Numbered from the stretch's first letter, positions 37,764-47,285 are shown. The stretch: 64,000 nucleotides of DNA from CBDIHP01 sp965279195 (GCA_965279195.1 CBDIHP010000048.1:186001-250000); one strand, 5' to 3'. Notes: generated by a model not told the origin, from the letters alone. Made by a program: numbers and translations.

Positions 37764-38528
37764 TCACCGCATCTTCAGGAAGAACATCGTCGTGATCCCG
37801 AAGCAGAGTACCGTGATCCCGGCCCGGAGATACTGAGGATTCGCCCGGCGGCCGACGTAGTGCGCCCCGAGGTACCCGCCGAGGACCGACGCGACGAGCA
37901 TCACGGCGGCCTGTGGCCAGTAGATCTGGCCGGCGACCACGAAGCAGACGACCGCCGTGAAGTTCATCGAGCCGGCCAGCAAGGTCTTGGCGGCGTTGAG
38001 GGCCTTGAGGTCGTTGTGGCCCAGCAGGCTCCAGGTCGCCATCATCATGATCCCGACCGCCCCGCCGAAGTAGCCGCCGTAGATGCCCAGCAGGAGCTGG
38101 AGCGCCACCAGCGTCCTCGGGCCGATCTCGACGTAACGCCGGAGGATCGCGCTGCCTTGCTTGCCGAAGGCGAACGTGAGCGTCCCGAACAGCAGCAGCC
38201 AGGGGACGAGGTGCTCGAACGTGGCCCCCGGGGTGAGCAGCAGGAGCAGGGCCCCCAGGACACCCCCGGTCAGGCTGACCGCGAGCATGACCCGGATCGG
38301 GACGCCCGAGAACGGGATGAAGTCGTTCCGGTACGCCCAGGCCGAGGCGAGGCTGCCGGGGCAGAGCGCAAACGTGCTCGACGCGTTCGCGGGCACGGCG
38401 GGGACACCGGCGGCGATCATCGCCGGGAGGGTCACGAACGTGCCGCCGCCGGCCACCGCGTTCATCATCCCGGCGAGCAGGCCGGCGCCGAACAGGAGCG
38501 AGGCGTCGTAAATCCCCGGCAGGGTCAT
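37764..38528 (-). CDS. TauE/SafE family membrane transporter
   Basis: A 254-residue integral membrane protein with about eight hydrophobic helices and the family's duplicated signature: GAGLLAGMMNAVAGGGTFVTLPAMIAAGVP near the start and GIYGGYFGGAVGIMMMATWSLLGHNDLKALNAAKTLLA in the second half. TauE/SafE proteins export or import sulfur-containing anions such as sulfite or sulfoacetate. The substrate here is not indicated by neighbours. Length is typical. ATG 38528 is the first in frame. Confidence 0.88.
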   Translation of the reverse strand: MTLPGIYDASLLFGAGLLAGMMNAVAGGGTFVTLPAMIAAGVPAVPANASSTFALCPGSLASAWAYRNDFIPFSGVPIRVMLAVSLTGGVLGALLLLLTPGATFEHLVPWLLLFGTLTFAFGKQGSAILRRYVEIGPRTLVALQLLLGIYGGYFGGAVGIMMMATWSLLGHNDLKALNAAKTLLAGSMNFTAVVCFVVAGQIYWPQAAVMLVASVLGGYLGAHYVGRRANPQYLRAGITVLCFGITTMFFLKMR

Positions 38529-38719
38529 GGTCGCGGACCTGAGGTTGGGGCGGGTCGGGCGTCGAGCGGACCATTATGACGAGCCCGGGACGTCCCGGCG
38601 AGGCCGGCCGGGTGCCGCGTCCGTTGATCCGGGCGGGCCCGCGGATGCGCCGGGCACGCGAACTGCTACGATATTGGGCGATGGGCGATCGGGTCCCTTG
38701 CGGGCGAGGAGCGTGGCCG

Positions 38720-39337
38720 ATGTCGCGGGTGCTGGTGGAATCCTGGGGTCCGCAGGCGGGCACGGGCCCGGGTCCGGGCGGGGAGCGTCGCGACGGCAAC
38801 CGCGCTCCGGATGACCTGGAGTGGCTGGCCTGGCTGATGGACCGGGCCTTCGTGATCCCCGGCACGAACGCCCGCGTCGGGCTCGACGCCATGCTCGGCC
38901 TGCTCCCGGGCATCGGCGACGTCCTCACGGGGCTGGTCCAGGTGGCCATCGTCCTGATCGCGCTCAAGCGTTACAAGGTGCCGAAGTTCGTCGCCATGCG
39001 GATGATGTCGAACGTCCTGCTCGACACGGGCCTCGGGGCGATCCCGCTGTTCGGCGACGTGTTCGACGCGGCGTTCAAGGCGAACACCAAGAATCTCCGG
39101 CTCCTCGAACCCTACCGCGACCGGCTCCAGGGCGAGCCCGACATCATCGACGTCACCCCCCGCGAGAAGCCGAAGGGCCTCCTCGCCGCCCTGCCATTCC
39201 TCGACCGCCGCCGGCAGGACGCCTTCGCCACCCCGGGCACGCTCCTGATCCCCGTCGCCATCGCCATGATCGGCACGGTGGCGCTCGTGTTGATCGGATT
39301 CATCACCGTGGTGCGCTGGATCTTCCAGGGGGGCTGA
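38720..39337 (+). CDS. DUF4112 membrane protein
   Basis: A 205-residue protein with the DUF4112 core. The WLAWLMDRAFVIPGTNARVGLDAMLGLLPGIGDVLTGLVQVAIVLIAL region (about 36-82) is followed by LKRYKVPKFVAMRMMSNVLLDTGLGAIPLFGDVFDAAFKANTKNLRLLEPY, and a final hydrophobic segment LLIPVAIAMIGTVALVLIGFITVVRWIF near the C-terminus. Family function is unknown. ATG 38720 is preferred (GAGGAG about nine bases upstream) over the longer frame with Arg/Pro-rich start. It is divergent from the TauE gene. Confidence 0.8.
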   Translation: MSRVLVESWGPQAGTGPGPGGERRDGNRAPDDLEWLAWLMDRAFVIPGTNARVGLDAMLGLLPGIGDVLTGLVQVAIVLIALKRYKVPKFVAMRMMSNVLLDTGLGAIPLFGDVFDAAFKANTKNLRLLEPYRDRLQGEPDIIDVTPREKPKGLLAALPFLDRRRQDAFATPGTLLIPVAIAMIGTVALVLIGFITVVRWIFQGG

Positions 39338-39540
39338 ACCCGCGATCGGTTGATCGTTTCCGGGAGCCCGCTCAGGGGCATTTTCTCGTTGATGTGCCAG
39401 ATCCGGCATGGATCGCTCCGGAAAACGCGTGCAAGTTGCTGGCATGTGTGCAGGCCATCGAGTAGGCTCAATCTGGCGATGCCGCCTCAACTCGATGCCG
39501 GCTTCCTCGGCCCGGCGAATCTGCCAACCGGAGTCCCCCC

Positions 39541-41823
39541 ATGACGGTGCGCGCCCAGTGTCCGGGCTGCGGCAATGTGTCGCAGGTCCCCCGCCAGGCC
39601 CTCGGGAGGCAGGGCCGCTGCAAGAAGTGCGAGACCCGCTTCACCCTGGCGTCGGCCAGGCCCGAAGACGCATTTTCGGAGCACCTCGAGCTCCTGCCCG
39701 AGGAGGATCCGGGCTCCGCGGCGGTGCGGCAGCCCGTCGCCCCTCCCGCGACCCCGACCCGTGCCCCTGAGCCGGTTTTGCGATCCTCGGCGGCCTCCCC
39801 CGCACCGTCCCCACGTCCGGACTTTGCCATCACATGGCCGATGCTGTGCGGCGGCGTGGCGGGTCTGCTGATCCTGGGTATTGGCCTGGGCCTGGGTTTT
39901 AGCCGACTGGGAGGCCGTTCGGCCCCCGTCGCGGTGGTCACGAAGGGGCCTTCGGATTCTCCCCCCGTTGCCCCGCCTGTGGCCCAGCCGCCTGCGGCGA
40001 TCGCGTCGGTTGATCCCGTCTCGCATGCCGGTGAGGCGACCACGCCATCCCCCGAGCAAGAGAAAGTCTCCGAGCCCCAGACGCCGGCACTCGCCGGGCA
40101 GGGTCGCAACACCCCGACCAACGTCATGCCCATGATGGGCATCGTGCCCGGCGTGAACGATGGGAGCGGCTCGGCACGAGCCCCTCGTCCCATGATGGGC
40201 GATCCGGGCTTCGCGGAGGAGCAAGATCGCTTGATGCGGCGTCACGTCGAGGCCATGCGCCCGGGCGGCAACACCCGCCCCCAGGGCCTGGCTCCGGGGC
40301 CCTCGCCGGCGTCGGCCAACCCCGGCGTCCCCGCCGCCCGCTCGTTCAACCCGAGCGGGCCCGGCATCCGTCCCCGGCGGCCCCAGCCGACTCCCTCGAA
40401 TGCCCAACCCGACGATACCGACGGCGAGGATCAACGCCAGACGCCGAGGTCGGTGACAAACCTGGCCGCCCCGCACAAGGTCGTCCCGTTCCTCGGTCAC
40501 GTGACCCAGGTCGCCGTCGGAGCGGGCGGCAAGCGCCTCTTCCTCGGAGTCTCCGACGCCCGCATCGTCCACGAATTCGACCCGGCCAAGGGCGTCATCA
40601 CGCGGAGTTACGAAGCCTCGTTCCCCCATGCCATCGTCGCGGCCGGCGCGTCGAAGCTGGTCGTGTTGTCCGTCTCGCAGCGGATCCTCCAACGCTGGGA
40701 CATCGCGACGGGACGGCTGGAGGTGACGACCACGCTCGCCTCCCAGAACAGGATTGGCGCGATCGCGATTGGTGCCTCGTCGAGCGGCCCGCTCTGGGTG
40801 CTCGAAGGCGGATTGCCCCAACCCTACGACCTCGGGACCCTGGAACCGCTCTGGAAGCCCGAACCGACGGTGGAGTATCTGGGCCGATTGACGCGAGGGG
40901 ACATGGGCCTGAGGGCCTGCGCTTCTGCGGACGGGCGCGTCCTCGGCTACTGGGACCCGGGGATCGACGACGGTCGCAGGTTCCGCTCGGTGATCTTCGA
41001 CGGATCGAAGCTGGATTGGTCTCTCGGCAGCGCCACGCCAGGTCATACCATGCCCGATGCGTCCGGCCAGGTCTTCCTGGATGCCGATGGCCGCTACGGG
41101 CCCGATGGGCATACCTTGGACCACGCGACGGAGTGGCCCCGCGACTACCGGTACGGTGACTTCTGCCTGCCCACCGCGGAACCTTCGCCGTTCTATCTCA
41201 AACTCCAGGTCCCCGCGAGCGGGGACACCAAGCATCCCTTCAGGATCGCGATCCATTCCATGCTCGACTCCCAGCAGGTCGTCGACCTCGATGGCCGCGG
41301 GAGCGAGGCGCTCGGCCAGTCGGTCGGGGATACGGTCCACCTCAGCGATCGTTTCTGGTATTTCCCGTCGGCGAAGTCGCTGGTCGTCCTGCCCTTCCAG
41401 AAGAGCGGGATCCATGTCTATCCGTTCGACGTCGACGCGGCCCTGGAGAAGTCGGGACAGGATTACCTCGTGGCCGCCTCCGACGCGTCCCGCTGGGCGA
41501 AGCCGGGAGGGACGTACATCTTCCGGCCCGTGTATCGGTCCAGGAAGGGCGATGTGAAGATCTCGCTCCAGCAGAATCCGCCCGGTATGTCGATGGGGCC
41601 CGACGGCACGATCTCCTGGAAGGTCCCGCCGGATCTGGCGGGCAAGCGGGTGAGCGTGATCCTGGGGGTCCGGGACGCCTCCTCGTCTCGGATGGCCAGC
41701 TACACGATCCAGGTCGAGTCGAATCCCGACGCCGACAGGGGACAAGGCAGGACGACGTTCCTGCGGCGGAAGGATGGGGCCGAGCCGTCGCCCGCGAAGC
41801 CCAGGCGCGGAGGAGCGGGCTGA
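39541..41823 (+). CDS. MJ0042-type zinc-ribbon membrane protein with beta-propeller-like domain (paralogue 1)
   Basis: A 760-residue protein. The N-terminal zinc ribbon (CPGCGNVSQVP...CKKCETRFTL, residues 7-36) is of the MJ0042 type. A Pro-rich linker precedes one transmembrane segment (about 98-118, MLCGGVAGLLILGIGLGLGF). A long Pro/Asn/Arg-rich stalk (about 120-310) leads to a WD/PQQ-like beta-propeller (about 315-640, with VPFLGHVTQVAVGAGGKRLFLG, LVVLSVSQRILQRWDIATGRLEV). The C-terminus has an Ig or cadherin-like domain with KGDVKISLQQNPPGMSMGPDGTISWKVP (about 670-735). It has the same architecture as the next gene, so this is a tandem duplication. Function unknown; a sensor or secretion-linked surface protein is possible. 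Confidence 0.8.
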   Translation: MTVRAQCPGCGNVSQVPRQALGRQGRCKKCETRFTLASARPEDAFSEHLELLPEEDPGSAAVRQPVAPPATPTRAPEPVLRSSAASPAPSPRPDFAITWPMLCGGVAGLLILGIGLGLGFSRLGGRSAPVAVVTKGPSDSPPVAPPVAQPPAAIASVDPVSHAGEATTPSPEQEKVSEPQTPALAGQGRNTPTNVMPMMGIVPGVNDGSGSARAPRPMMGDPGFAEEQDRLMRRHVEAMRPGGNTRPQGLAPGPSPASANPGVPAARSFNPSGPGIRPRRPQPTPSNAQPDDTDGEDQRQTPRSVTNLAAPHKVVPFLGHVTQVAVGAGGKRLFLGVSDARIVHEFDPAKGVITRSYEASFPHAIVAAGASKLVVLSVSQRILQRWDIATGRLEVTTTLASQNRIGAIAIGASSSGPLWVLEGGLPQPYDLGTLEPLWKPEPTVEYLGRLTRGDMGLRACASADGRVLGYWDPGIDDGRRFRSVIFDGSKLDWSLGSATPGHTMPDASGQVFLDADGRYGPDGHTLDHATEWPRDYRYGDFCLPTAEPSPFYLKLQVPASGDTKHPFRIAIHSMLDSQQVVDLDGRGSEALGQSVGDTVHLSDRFWYFPSAKSLVVLPFQKSGIHVYPFDVDAALEKSGQDYLVAASDASRWAKPGGTYIFRPVYRSRKGDVKISLQQNPPGMSMGPDGTISWKVPPDLAGKRVSVILGVRDASSSRMASYTIQVESNPDADRGQGRTTFLRRKDGAEPSPAKPRRGGAG

Positions 41824-42098
41824 CGAGTCGCCTCTGCCTTCGACCCACGGCCCCGGCACTCGCCCGCGTCGGTCCGCCTCGTCCTGCGGTCTGTCTTCTC
41901 AGGGTTGCGGAAACGCGATGTGAGCCGGACCTGGCACATACGGGGCACCGCGAAATCGCTTATCGATCGCTGGCATGGGTTCTCAGTAGCAGTTACACTT
42001 GTCATCGGTGATGTCGCTCGTGCAAGTCCGACATCGCAGCTGACATCCCGCCTACCGCGACCGAATCCGGTCCCTCAGCCGATTCCCGGAGCCCCCGT

Positions 42099-44264
42099 AT
42101 GGCGACCCGCGTCAAGTGCCCAGGCTGCGGCAATGCGTCGCAGGTTCCCCCCGAGACGCTCGGGCGTTCTGTCCGCTGCAAGAAGTGCGAGACGCGCTTC
42201 ACGCTGGTCGCCGAGCCCGACGCGCTGGGCGAGGATGACCTGATCCCCCTGGCGGGGGGAGACGCGGACGCCCTGTCGGATACGTCCCAGGACGCGATTG
42301 TTGCGCCCGTCGCGGCGGCGCCGTTGCAGCGTCGACCGGCCCCGGCCCCTGTTCCGTCGCCGGTCCCGGCGGCCTCGGCCTCCCAGCCCGCGCCGGCGCC
42401 CGGCTTCCGGCCGACGGCGGCGCTCATCGGTGCGGGGGTCGTCGGGCTCCTGGCGGTGGGCGGGCTCGTCGGCTACCTGGTGAGCGGCGGCGGCTCGTCG
42501 ACCCCGCCGGCCAACGGCCAGCTCGCCCAGGCCTCGGCGCCCGAGGCACCGGCCGGCGACGCGGCGAATGGCCAGGGCGGCAACGCCTTGCCCGGCGGCC
42601 AGCTCATGCCCACGCCCTTGCCCGCGAACGCCCTGACGGCCCGGCCGGGCGGGAACGGCCCCGCGCCCGGAGTGCCCGCCGTCGCGAATCGCCCCACCCC
42701 CCCTCCGGCGCCTCCCACCTTGATCAATACGCCGGCCCGGCCCCAGCCCGCGGCCGTCGCACCGGGCCTGCTCGCGGCGAAACCCGCACCGGCGGCGAAC
42801 GCCCCGGCCCCCGGCGACGCCGGTGCCGATGCCGGCGACGCGACGGCGAAGGACGCCGACGCGAAGGATTCCGGCGACCCCGCCGAGCCCAAGGAGGTCA
42901 GCCTGCCGGACCGCGCCTCGTCCATCACGCTGGCCGCCGGCGGCCGATACATCCTCCTCAGCCTCTCCGGCCAGAAGAAGATCGCCGTCTTCGACGTCAA
43001 CGAGAAGAAGATCGTCAAGTATGTGAGCGTCTCCGACAGCACCTTCAAGGTGGCCGGCGGCGAGGACAAGTTCTTCGTGCTGGCCAACAACGGCCGGATC
43101 CTCCAGCGCTACAACCTGGACAAGTTCGAGAAAGAGAGCACCGTCCAGGTCCCCGGCGACACCGAGGTGGCCTGGATCGGCATGGGCCACGCCTCCAGCG
43201 GGCCGCTCTGGGTCCAGAACCGCAAGGGGATCTTCCCGCTCGACCCGAAGACCCTCAAGGACCTCAAGCTCCGCCCCGCCGACGAGCGGAACACCCGGGC
43301 CCGCCAGCAGGGCAGCGACAGCAAATGCCTGCTCCGCGTCTCCGCCAACGGCCGGGTGGTCGGCGCCTGGCGCACGGAAAGCTCGCCACAGGGATTCTTC
43401 ACCGCCAGCCTCGTCGGCAACCAGCTCGACCTCGCCTACGACCATGACACCGTCGGGCACGTCACCCCCGCCCCCAACGGCCGGGTCGTCTACACCGCCA
43501 TCGGCCGCATGAACGTCGAGGGAAAGCCGATGGGCGCCACCGACGGCGGCAAGGGCTACGGCTCGCGCGGCTCCTCCTACGGCATACCCGCCGTCGAGGG
43601 CTCCGACCTCTACGTCAATCTCAAGCTCCCCGCCCCCGGCGAGCGAGACGGGCAGCCCGTCCTGAGCGTCAACTCCGCCGCCAGCGGCGACCGGATCGTC
43701 GACCTCCCCGATGTCGACTTCCCCAAGGAGATGAACGTCTTCGACCGCGACCCCATCGGCAACGATCAGCGCTTCCTGTTCTACCCCAACTCGAAGCTCT
43801 TCATCGTCCTGGGCCCGAACAACGACCGCCTCGCCCTCTACCCCTTCGACCTCGACAAGGCCCTGGATGCCTCCGGCCTCGACTACCTGCTGATCACCTC
43901 CGAGCCCCCCGACTCGGTGAGCCCCGGCGCGACCTACAAGTACAAGCCGTCGGTCCGGTCCAAGAAGGGCGGCGTGAAGGTGAAGGTCGACAGCGGCCCC
44001 GGCACCATGTCGGTGACCCCCGACGGCACCATCTCCTGGGCCGTCCCCAAGTCGTTCAAGGAGCCCGAGGTCGACGTCATCGCCAACATCACCGACGACT
44101 CCGGCCAGGAGGTGCTCCACACCTTCAAGATCAACATCAACGGCGTCCCCCGGCCGGCCGCCCCGGCCGCGGGCCGGCCGACCCCCACCGACCCCAGGCG
44201 GCCCCCGAGCCGGCCCAACATCCCGACCCGCCCGGGCACCCGGGGCGCCCGGCCGCCGCAGTGA
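42099..44264 (+). CDS. MJ0042-type zinc-ribbon membrane protein with beta-propeller-like domain (paralogue 2)
   Basis: A 721-residue paralogue of the protein at 39541. It has an N-terminal CPGCGNASQVP...CKKCETRFTL zinc ribbon, one transmembrane segment (about 108-128, ALIGAGVVGLLAVGGLVGYL), a Pro/Ala/Gly-rich stalk (to about 260) and a beta-propeller-like part. The latter reads ITLAAGGRYILLSLSGQKKIAVFDVNEKKIVKYVSV and LANNGRILQRYNLDKFEKESTVQVPGD. The C-terminal Ig-like domain contains VKVDSGPGTMSVTPDGTISWAVP. The two copies align along their whole length but differ in stalk and in an extra Gly-rich loop. An intrinsic terminator follows at 44302. It is probably a fixed pair of surface or periplasm-facing proteins. 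Confidence 0.8.
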   Translation: MATRVKCPGCGNASQVPPETLGRSVRCKKCETRFTLVAEPDALGEDDLIPLAGGDADALSDTSQDAIVAPVAAAPLQRRPAPAPVPSPVPAASASQPAPAPGFRPTAALIGAGVVGLLAVGGLVGYLVSGGGSSTPPANGQLAQASAPEAPAGDAANGQGGNALPGGQLMPTPLPANALTARPGGNGPAPGVPAVANRPTPPPAPPTLINTPARPQPAAVAPGLLAAKPAPAANAPAPGDAGADAGDATAKDADAKDSGDPAEPKEVSLPDRASSITLAAGGRYILLSLSGQKKIAVFDVNEKKIVKYVSVSDSTFKVAGGEDKFFVLANNGRILQRYNLDKFEKESTVQVPGDTEVAWIGMGHASSGPLWVQNRKGIFPLDPKTLKDLKLRPADERNTRARQQGSDSKCLLRVSANGRVVGAWRTESSPQGFFTASLVGNQLDLAYDHDTVGHVTPAPNGRVVYTAIGRMNVEGKPMGATDGGKGYGSRGSSYGIPAVEGSDLYVNLKLPAPGERDGQPVLSVNSAASGDRIVDLPDVDFPKEMNVFDRDPIGNDQRFLFYPNSKLFIVLGPNNDRLALYPFDLDKALDASGLDYLLITSEPPDSVSPGATYKYKPSVRSKKGGVKVKVDSGPGTMSVTPDGTISWAVPKSFKEPEVDVIANITDDSGQEVLHTFKININGVPRPAAPAAGRPTPTDPRRPPSRPNIPTRPGTRGARPPQ

Positions 44265-44301
44265 TCGGCCTGCTCCTCCCCCCGGACCCCGACCAACCCC
44301 G

Positions 44302-44336
44302 ACCCCGCGCCGACCGGCGCGGGGTTTGCTTTTCCA
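44302..44336. terminator. intrinsic terminator after the propeller gene
   Basis: 10-bp stem ACCCCGCGCC/GGCGCGGGGT (44302-44311 with 44316-44325), GACC loop, followed by TTGCTTTTCC. It lies 37 bases after the stop codon. Confidence 0.82.
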
Positions 44337-44393
44337 TCCCGATCGGCCGGAGAACGGATTCGATCGAATGGATGGAAGGACGAGGTGGAGCGG

Positions 44394-45911
44394 ATGGAGA
44401 GCGGTTATCGACATTCGGGGAAGTTGCTGGCGATCCTGCTCGTCGGACTCTGCCTCCCCCCGACGGCCCCCGGACAGATCCCCTCGGGGCTGACCAAGGG
44501 GACGGACGCGATCAAGAAAGACGTCTCGAAGAACAAGGTCCAGGAGAAGGCCCCCAACGGGCCGGAGATCGCGCCCACGAAGGACAATCCCCAGGCGACC
44601 GTCGCCGCGACCTCCGGGCCCATCGCGGTCGATCAGTCGGTCAGCGACGACGACGTGCACGACACGCTCATGGAGCTGCTCCCCAAGGACCCGGGCGTGC
44701 GCTCGATCGACGTCCAGGTCGACCACGGGCTCGTCACCTTGAATGGGCACATCAAGGATGAGGAGGTCCGGGCGCGGCTGACCGAATTCGTCCGCAGGGT
44801 CGAGGGGGTCAAGCTCGTCCTGAACGCCACCAAGACCGATGCGCAGGTGCTCACGGCGACCGAGCTGGCCTGGCGGGTCGTGACCGACTTCGGCCGGGCG
44901 ATCTCGCGGAACTGGCTGCTCCTGATCCTGGCGGCCTCGCTGGCGACCCTCGGGTTCTTCCTGGCCCGGGTGTTCAACGCGAACTCCGAGACCTTCCTGG
45001 CGCCCTTCGTCTCGAACCCGCTGCTGCGGTCGGTGCTCGGCTCGGTGATCGCCTCCTTGCTCGCGATCGGGGGCATCCTGCTGGGGCTCTCGACGTTGCA
45101 GCTCACCGAGGCGGTGCTGTCGATCCTGGGGCTGGCGGGCGTCGTCGGTCTGGCCCTGGGCTTCGCGTTCCGCGACATCGCCGAGAATTTCATCGCGTCG
45201 GTCCTGCTCGGCCTGCGGAGGCCGTTCCGCGTGGGGGACTATGTCCAGGTCGCGGGGCATGCGGGGGTGGTGAAGACCCTGAACACCCGGGCCACCGTGC
45301 TCGTGACCCCCGAGGGCAAGCACGTCCGGATCCCCAACGCGACGGTGTTCAAGGAGATTCTGATCAACTCGACCGCCTCCCCCAGCGTGCGGGGGAGCTT
45401 CGACGTCCTGGTGCCGCACGAGGCCTCGACGGCGTCGGCACTGGATGCCTTGAATGGCGCCTTGAAAACCCTCGATGCCCTCCTGCCCGAGCCGGCGCCC
45501 CGGGCGCTCGTGGACGGCATCGAGCCCGGCGGGATCCGGATGCGGACGTATTACTGGGTCCCCTCCAGCGGCGTGGACGGCGACAAGATCAGGAGCGACG
45601 CGTTGCTCAAGGCGAAGGTCGCGCTCCAGCAGGCGGGGATCGTCGCGCCGAGGTCGAACGTCTCGGTCGCCATCGCCGGCCGCCTGCCGGTGGACCTGAC
45701 ACAGGTCTCCGACGGTTCCGCGACCGACGGCGCCGCCTATCAGGCCAAGGCGAACCTCCGCAAGGACGCCCGCGCCGCCGCCAGCCGCGACGGCCAGCCC
45801 ACCGAAGGCCGACCCGCTGACCCATTGGCCCACGTCCTCCACGAGGCCGAGGCCCAGGTCTCCGACGAGGGGACGAATCTCCTCAAGCCGGAGCCGGCGA
45901 ACGCGCAATGA
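44394..45911 (+). CDS. BON-domain mechanosensitive channel (MscS family)
   Basis: A 505-residue envelope protein. Signal peptide about 1-27. A BON domain (about 83-155: SDDDVHDTLMELLPKDPGVRSIDVQVDHGLVTLNGHI, EEVRARLTEFVRRVEGV) precedes the MscS channel core. The core comprises a first TM (NWLLLILAASLATLGFFLARVF), another TM pair (LRSVLGSVIASLLAIGGILLGLSTLQL, LSILGLAGVVGLALGFAFRDIAENFIASVLLGLRRPFRVGDYV), the pore-lining helix typical of MscS, and the beta domain VVKTLNTRATVLVTPEGKHVRIPNATVFKEILINST. The channel releases osmolytes on membrane tension. BON domains usually bind phospholipid, so a role in the cell envelope is inferred. ATG 44394 is preferred to GTG 44385. Confidence 0.9.
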   Translation: MESGYRHSGKLLAILLVGLCLPPTAPGQIPSGLTKGTDAIKKDVSKNKVQEKAPNGPEIAPTKDNPQATVAATSGPIAVDQSVSDDDVHDTLMELLPKDPGVRSIDVQVDHGLVTLNGHIKDEEVRARLTEFVRRVEGVKLVLNATKTDAQVLTATELAWRVVTDFGRAISRNWLLLILAASLATLGFFLARVFNANSETFLAPFVSNPLLRSVLGSVIASLLAIGGILLGLSTLQLTEAVLSILGLAGVVGLALGFAFRDIAENFIASVLLGLRRPFRVGDYVQVAGHAGVVKTLNTRATVLVTPEGKHVRIPNATVFKEILINSTASPSVRGSFDVLVPHEASTASALDALNGALKTLDALLPEPAPRALVDGIEPGGIRMRTYYWVPSSGVDGDKIRSDALLKAKVALQQAGIVAPRSNVSVAIAGRLPVDLTQVSDGSATDGAAYQAKANLRKDARAAASRDGQPTEGRPADPLAHVLHEAEAQVSDEGTNLLKPEPANAQ

Positions 45912-45951
45912 TGTGTCGGGTTGGGCCTTCTTATCCCAATCCCGCCGACAT

Positions 45952-46084
45952 CGGCCCCGGCCGGAGGTCGAGGGTGCCCGCGGGTTTCCGTCCCCGGAAA
46001 CCCCGGCCCCGTCCCGGCAGGTACGGTCAAGCGGGGGCGGTCCCGACCCGGGTATCGCGGACGATATCCGCGGACACCCGGGCG
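45952..46084. repeat. family C repeat (C2)
   Basis: 133 bases. The left hairpin reads GGGTTTCCGTCCCCGGAAACCC and the right hairpin CGGGTATCGCGGACGATATCCG. The ends read GGTGCCCGCGGGTTTCC and GATATCCGCGGACACCC, an imperfect terminal inverted repeat. It is homologous in opposite orientation to the copy at 47286-47393, and the two flank the NTF2-like gene. Confidence 0.72.
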
Positions 46085-46099
46085 GGTCTCCTCGCCTTT

Positions 46100-46123
46100 G
46101 TCGGTGTCCGCACCCCACCCTAC
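46100..46123. repeat. family B repeat, terminal fragment (B6)
   Basis: Short right-end fragment (GTCGGTGTCCGCACCCCACC followed by CTAC) immediately after family C copy C2. The two families are adjacent here. Confidence 0.5.
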
Positions 46124-46310
46124 TTGCGATCTTCCGGGCGATCGGTTGGGATAGGATCATCAGCGAGCGGCGATCCCCGGGCCTGATGACGGATCGGAGA
46201 GGCGGGCGGGCGGAGGCGTGAGGGTGTGCTCACGCGGCTCCGCTGCTTGTATTTCCGGGGTAGCCGGCCCGCGCGACGGTTGGACAACTCGGCTTCGAAG
46301 GGAGACTGCG

Positions 46311-47255
46311 ATGCGGCGTTCCACTCTTCTTGTCCTCGGCGGCCTGCTCGCCGTCGGCGGCTCGTTCGCCTGGTCGACCCGCCCCGCCGGTGCGCAACAG
46401 GCCGCGGCCCAGGCGGCGACCCCGGCCGAGGCGGTCAAGGCCCGGCTCGCCGGGTTCGTGAAGGCGTTCAACGGCCGCAACGCCCAGGAGCTGGCCGCGT
46501 TCTTCAACGACGACGCCCGCCTGATCTCGCTCGACGACACCATCACCGACGGCAAGGGCGCCATCACCGACCAGTTCGCCGCCGGCTTCACCCAGCCCAG
46601 CGGCTACACCCTCGAAACCCACGTCGAGTCCGTCCGGCTGATCACCGCCGAGGTCGCCCAGGTCGAGGGGCTCTCGAAGCTCACCGCCAAGAACGAGCCC
46701 TCGGTCGTCAACCGGTTCGTGACCCTGCTCACGAAGAAGGGCAAGGACTGGACCATCTCCGAGATCCGCGACCTCCCCGCGCCCCCGGAGGACGTCCCGC
46801 CCGCCGACCGGCTCAAGGAGCTGGAGTGGATGGTCGGCGACTGGGTGAATGAGAAGGGGGACGTGAAGGTCCAGGCGAGCATCTCGTGGGGAGATCGTCA
46901 CGCCTACATGATCCGCCACGCCGATGTGACCGTCGGCCAGGAAAAGACGACCAGCAGCCTGACGATCATCGGCTGGGACCCGCGTTCGGGCCAGATCCGG
47001 TCGTGGTCGTTCGACGCCGAGGGGGGCGTGAACACCGCGACCTGGAGCCGCGCCGGCGACAACCAGTGGATGGTCCGCACCGACGGCCACGCCCGCGACG
47101 GCTCGTCCAACGCCTCGACCCAGATCATCACCCTCGAAGGCAAGGACGCCGTCCGGACCAGCTCGACCGACCGCGTCGTCGCCGGCCAGGTGGCCTCGGA
47201 CGTCGAGGATGTCCTCCTCGTCCGCAAGCCCCCCGCGCCCGCCGCTCGCCGCTGA
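46311..47255 (+). CDS. secreted NTF2-like (SgcJ/EcaC, DUF4440-type) protein
   Basis: A 314-residue exported protein: signal peptide MRRSTLLVLGGLLAVGGSFAWSTRPAGA (cleavage near residue 28), then an NTF2-like domain (about 40-155). Its signatures are VKARLAGFVKAFNGRNAQELAAFFNDDARLISLDDTITDGKGAI and SVVNRFVTLLTKKGKDWTISEIRDLP. A second related domain follows (about 165-300) with LKELEWMVGDWVNEKGDVKVQASISWGDRHAYMIRHADV and SLTIIGWDPRSGQIRSWSFD. The pattern matches SgcJ/EcaC-like proteins annotated as oxidoreductases. No catalytic residues are firmly recognised. ATG 46311 has GGGAG about seven bases upstream. Family C repeats lie on both sides in inverted orientation. Confidence 0.8.
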   Translation: MRRSTLLVLGGLLAVGGSFAWSTRPAGAQQAAAQAATPAEAVKARLAGFVKAFNGRNAQELAAFFNDDARLISLDDTITDGKGAITDQFAAGFTQPSGYTLETHVESVRLITAEVAQVEGLSKLTAKNEPSVVNRFVTLLTKKGKDWTISEIRDLPAPPEDVPPADRLKELEWMVGDWVNEKGDVKVQASISWGDRHAYMIRHADVTVGQEKTTSSLTIIGWDPRSGQIRSWSFDAEGGVNTATWSRAGDNQWMVRTDGHARDGSSNASTQIITLEGKDAVRTSSTDRVVAGQVASDVEDVLLVRKPPAPAARR

Positions 47256-47285
47256 TGGTTCGAAGTCGGGTGCGAACCGATCGCA

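Noticed and set aside
42075..46160. A very long open frame (over 1300 codons) on the minus strand opposite the zinc-ribbon/propeller and MscS genes
   Set aside because: It is the antisense of well-supported plus-strand genes; its product is Gly/Arg/Val-rich without domains, as expected in G+C-rich DNA where stop codons are rare.
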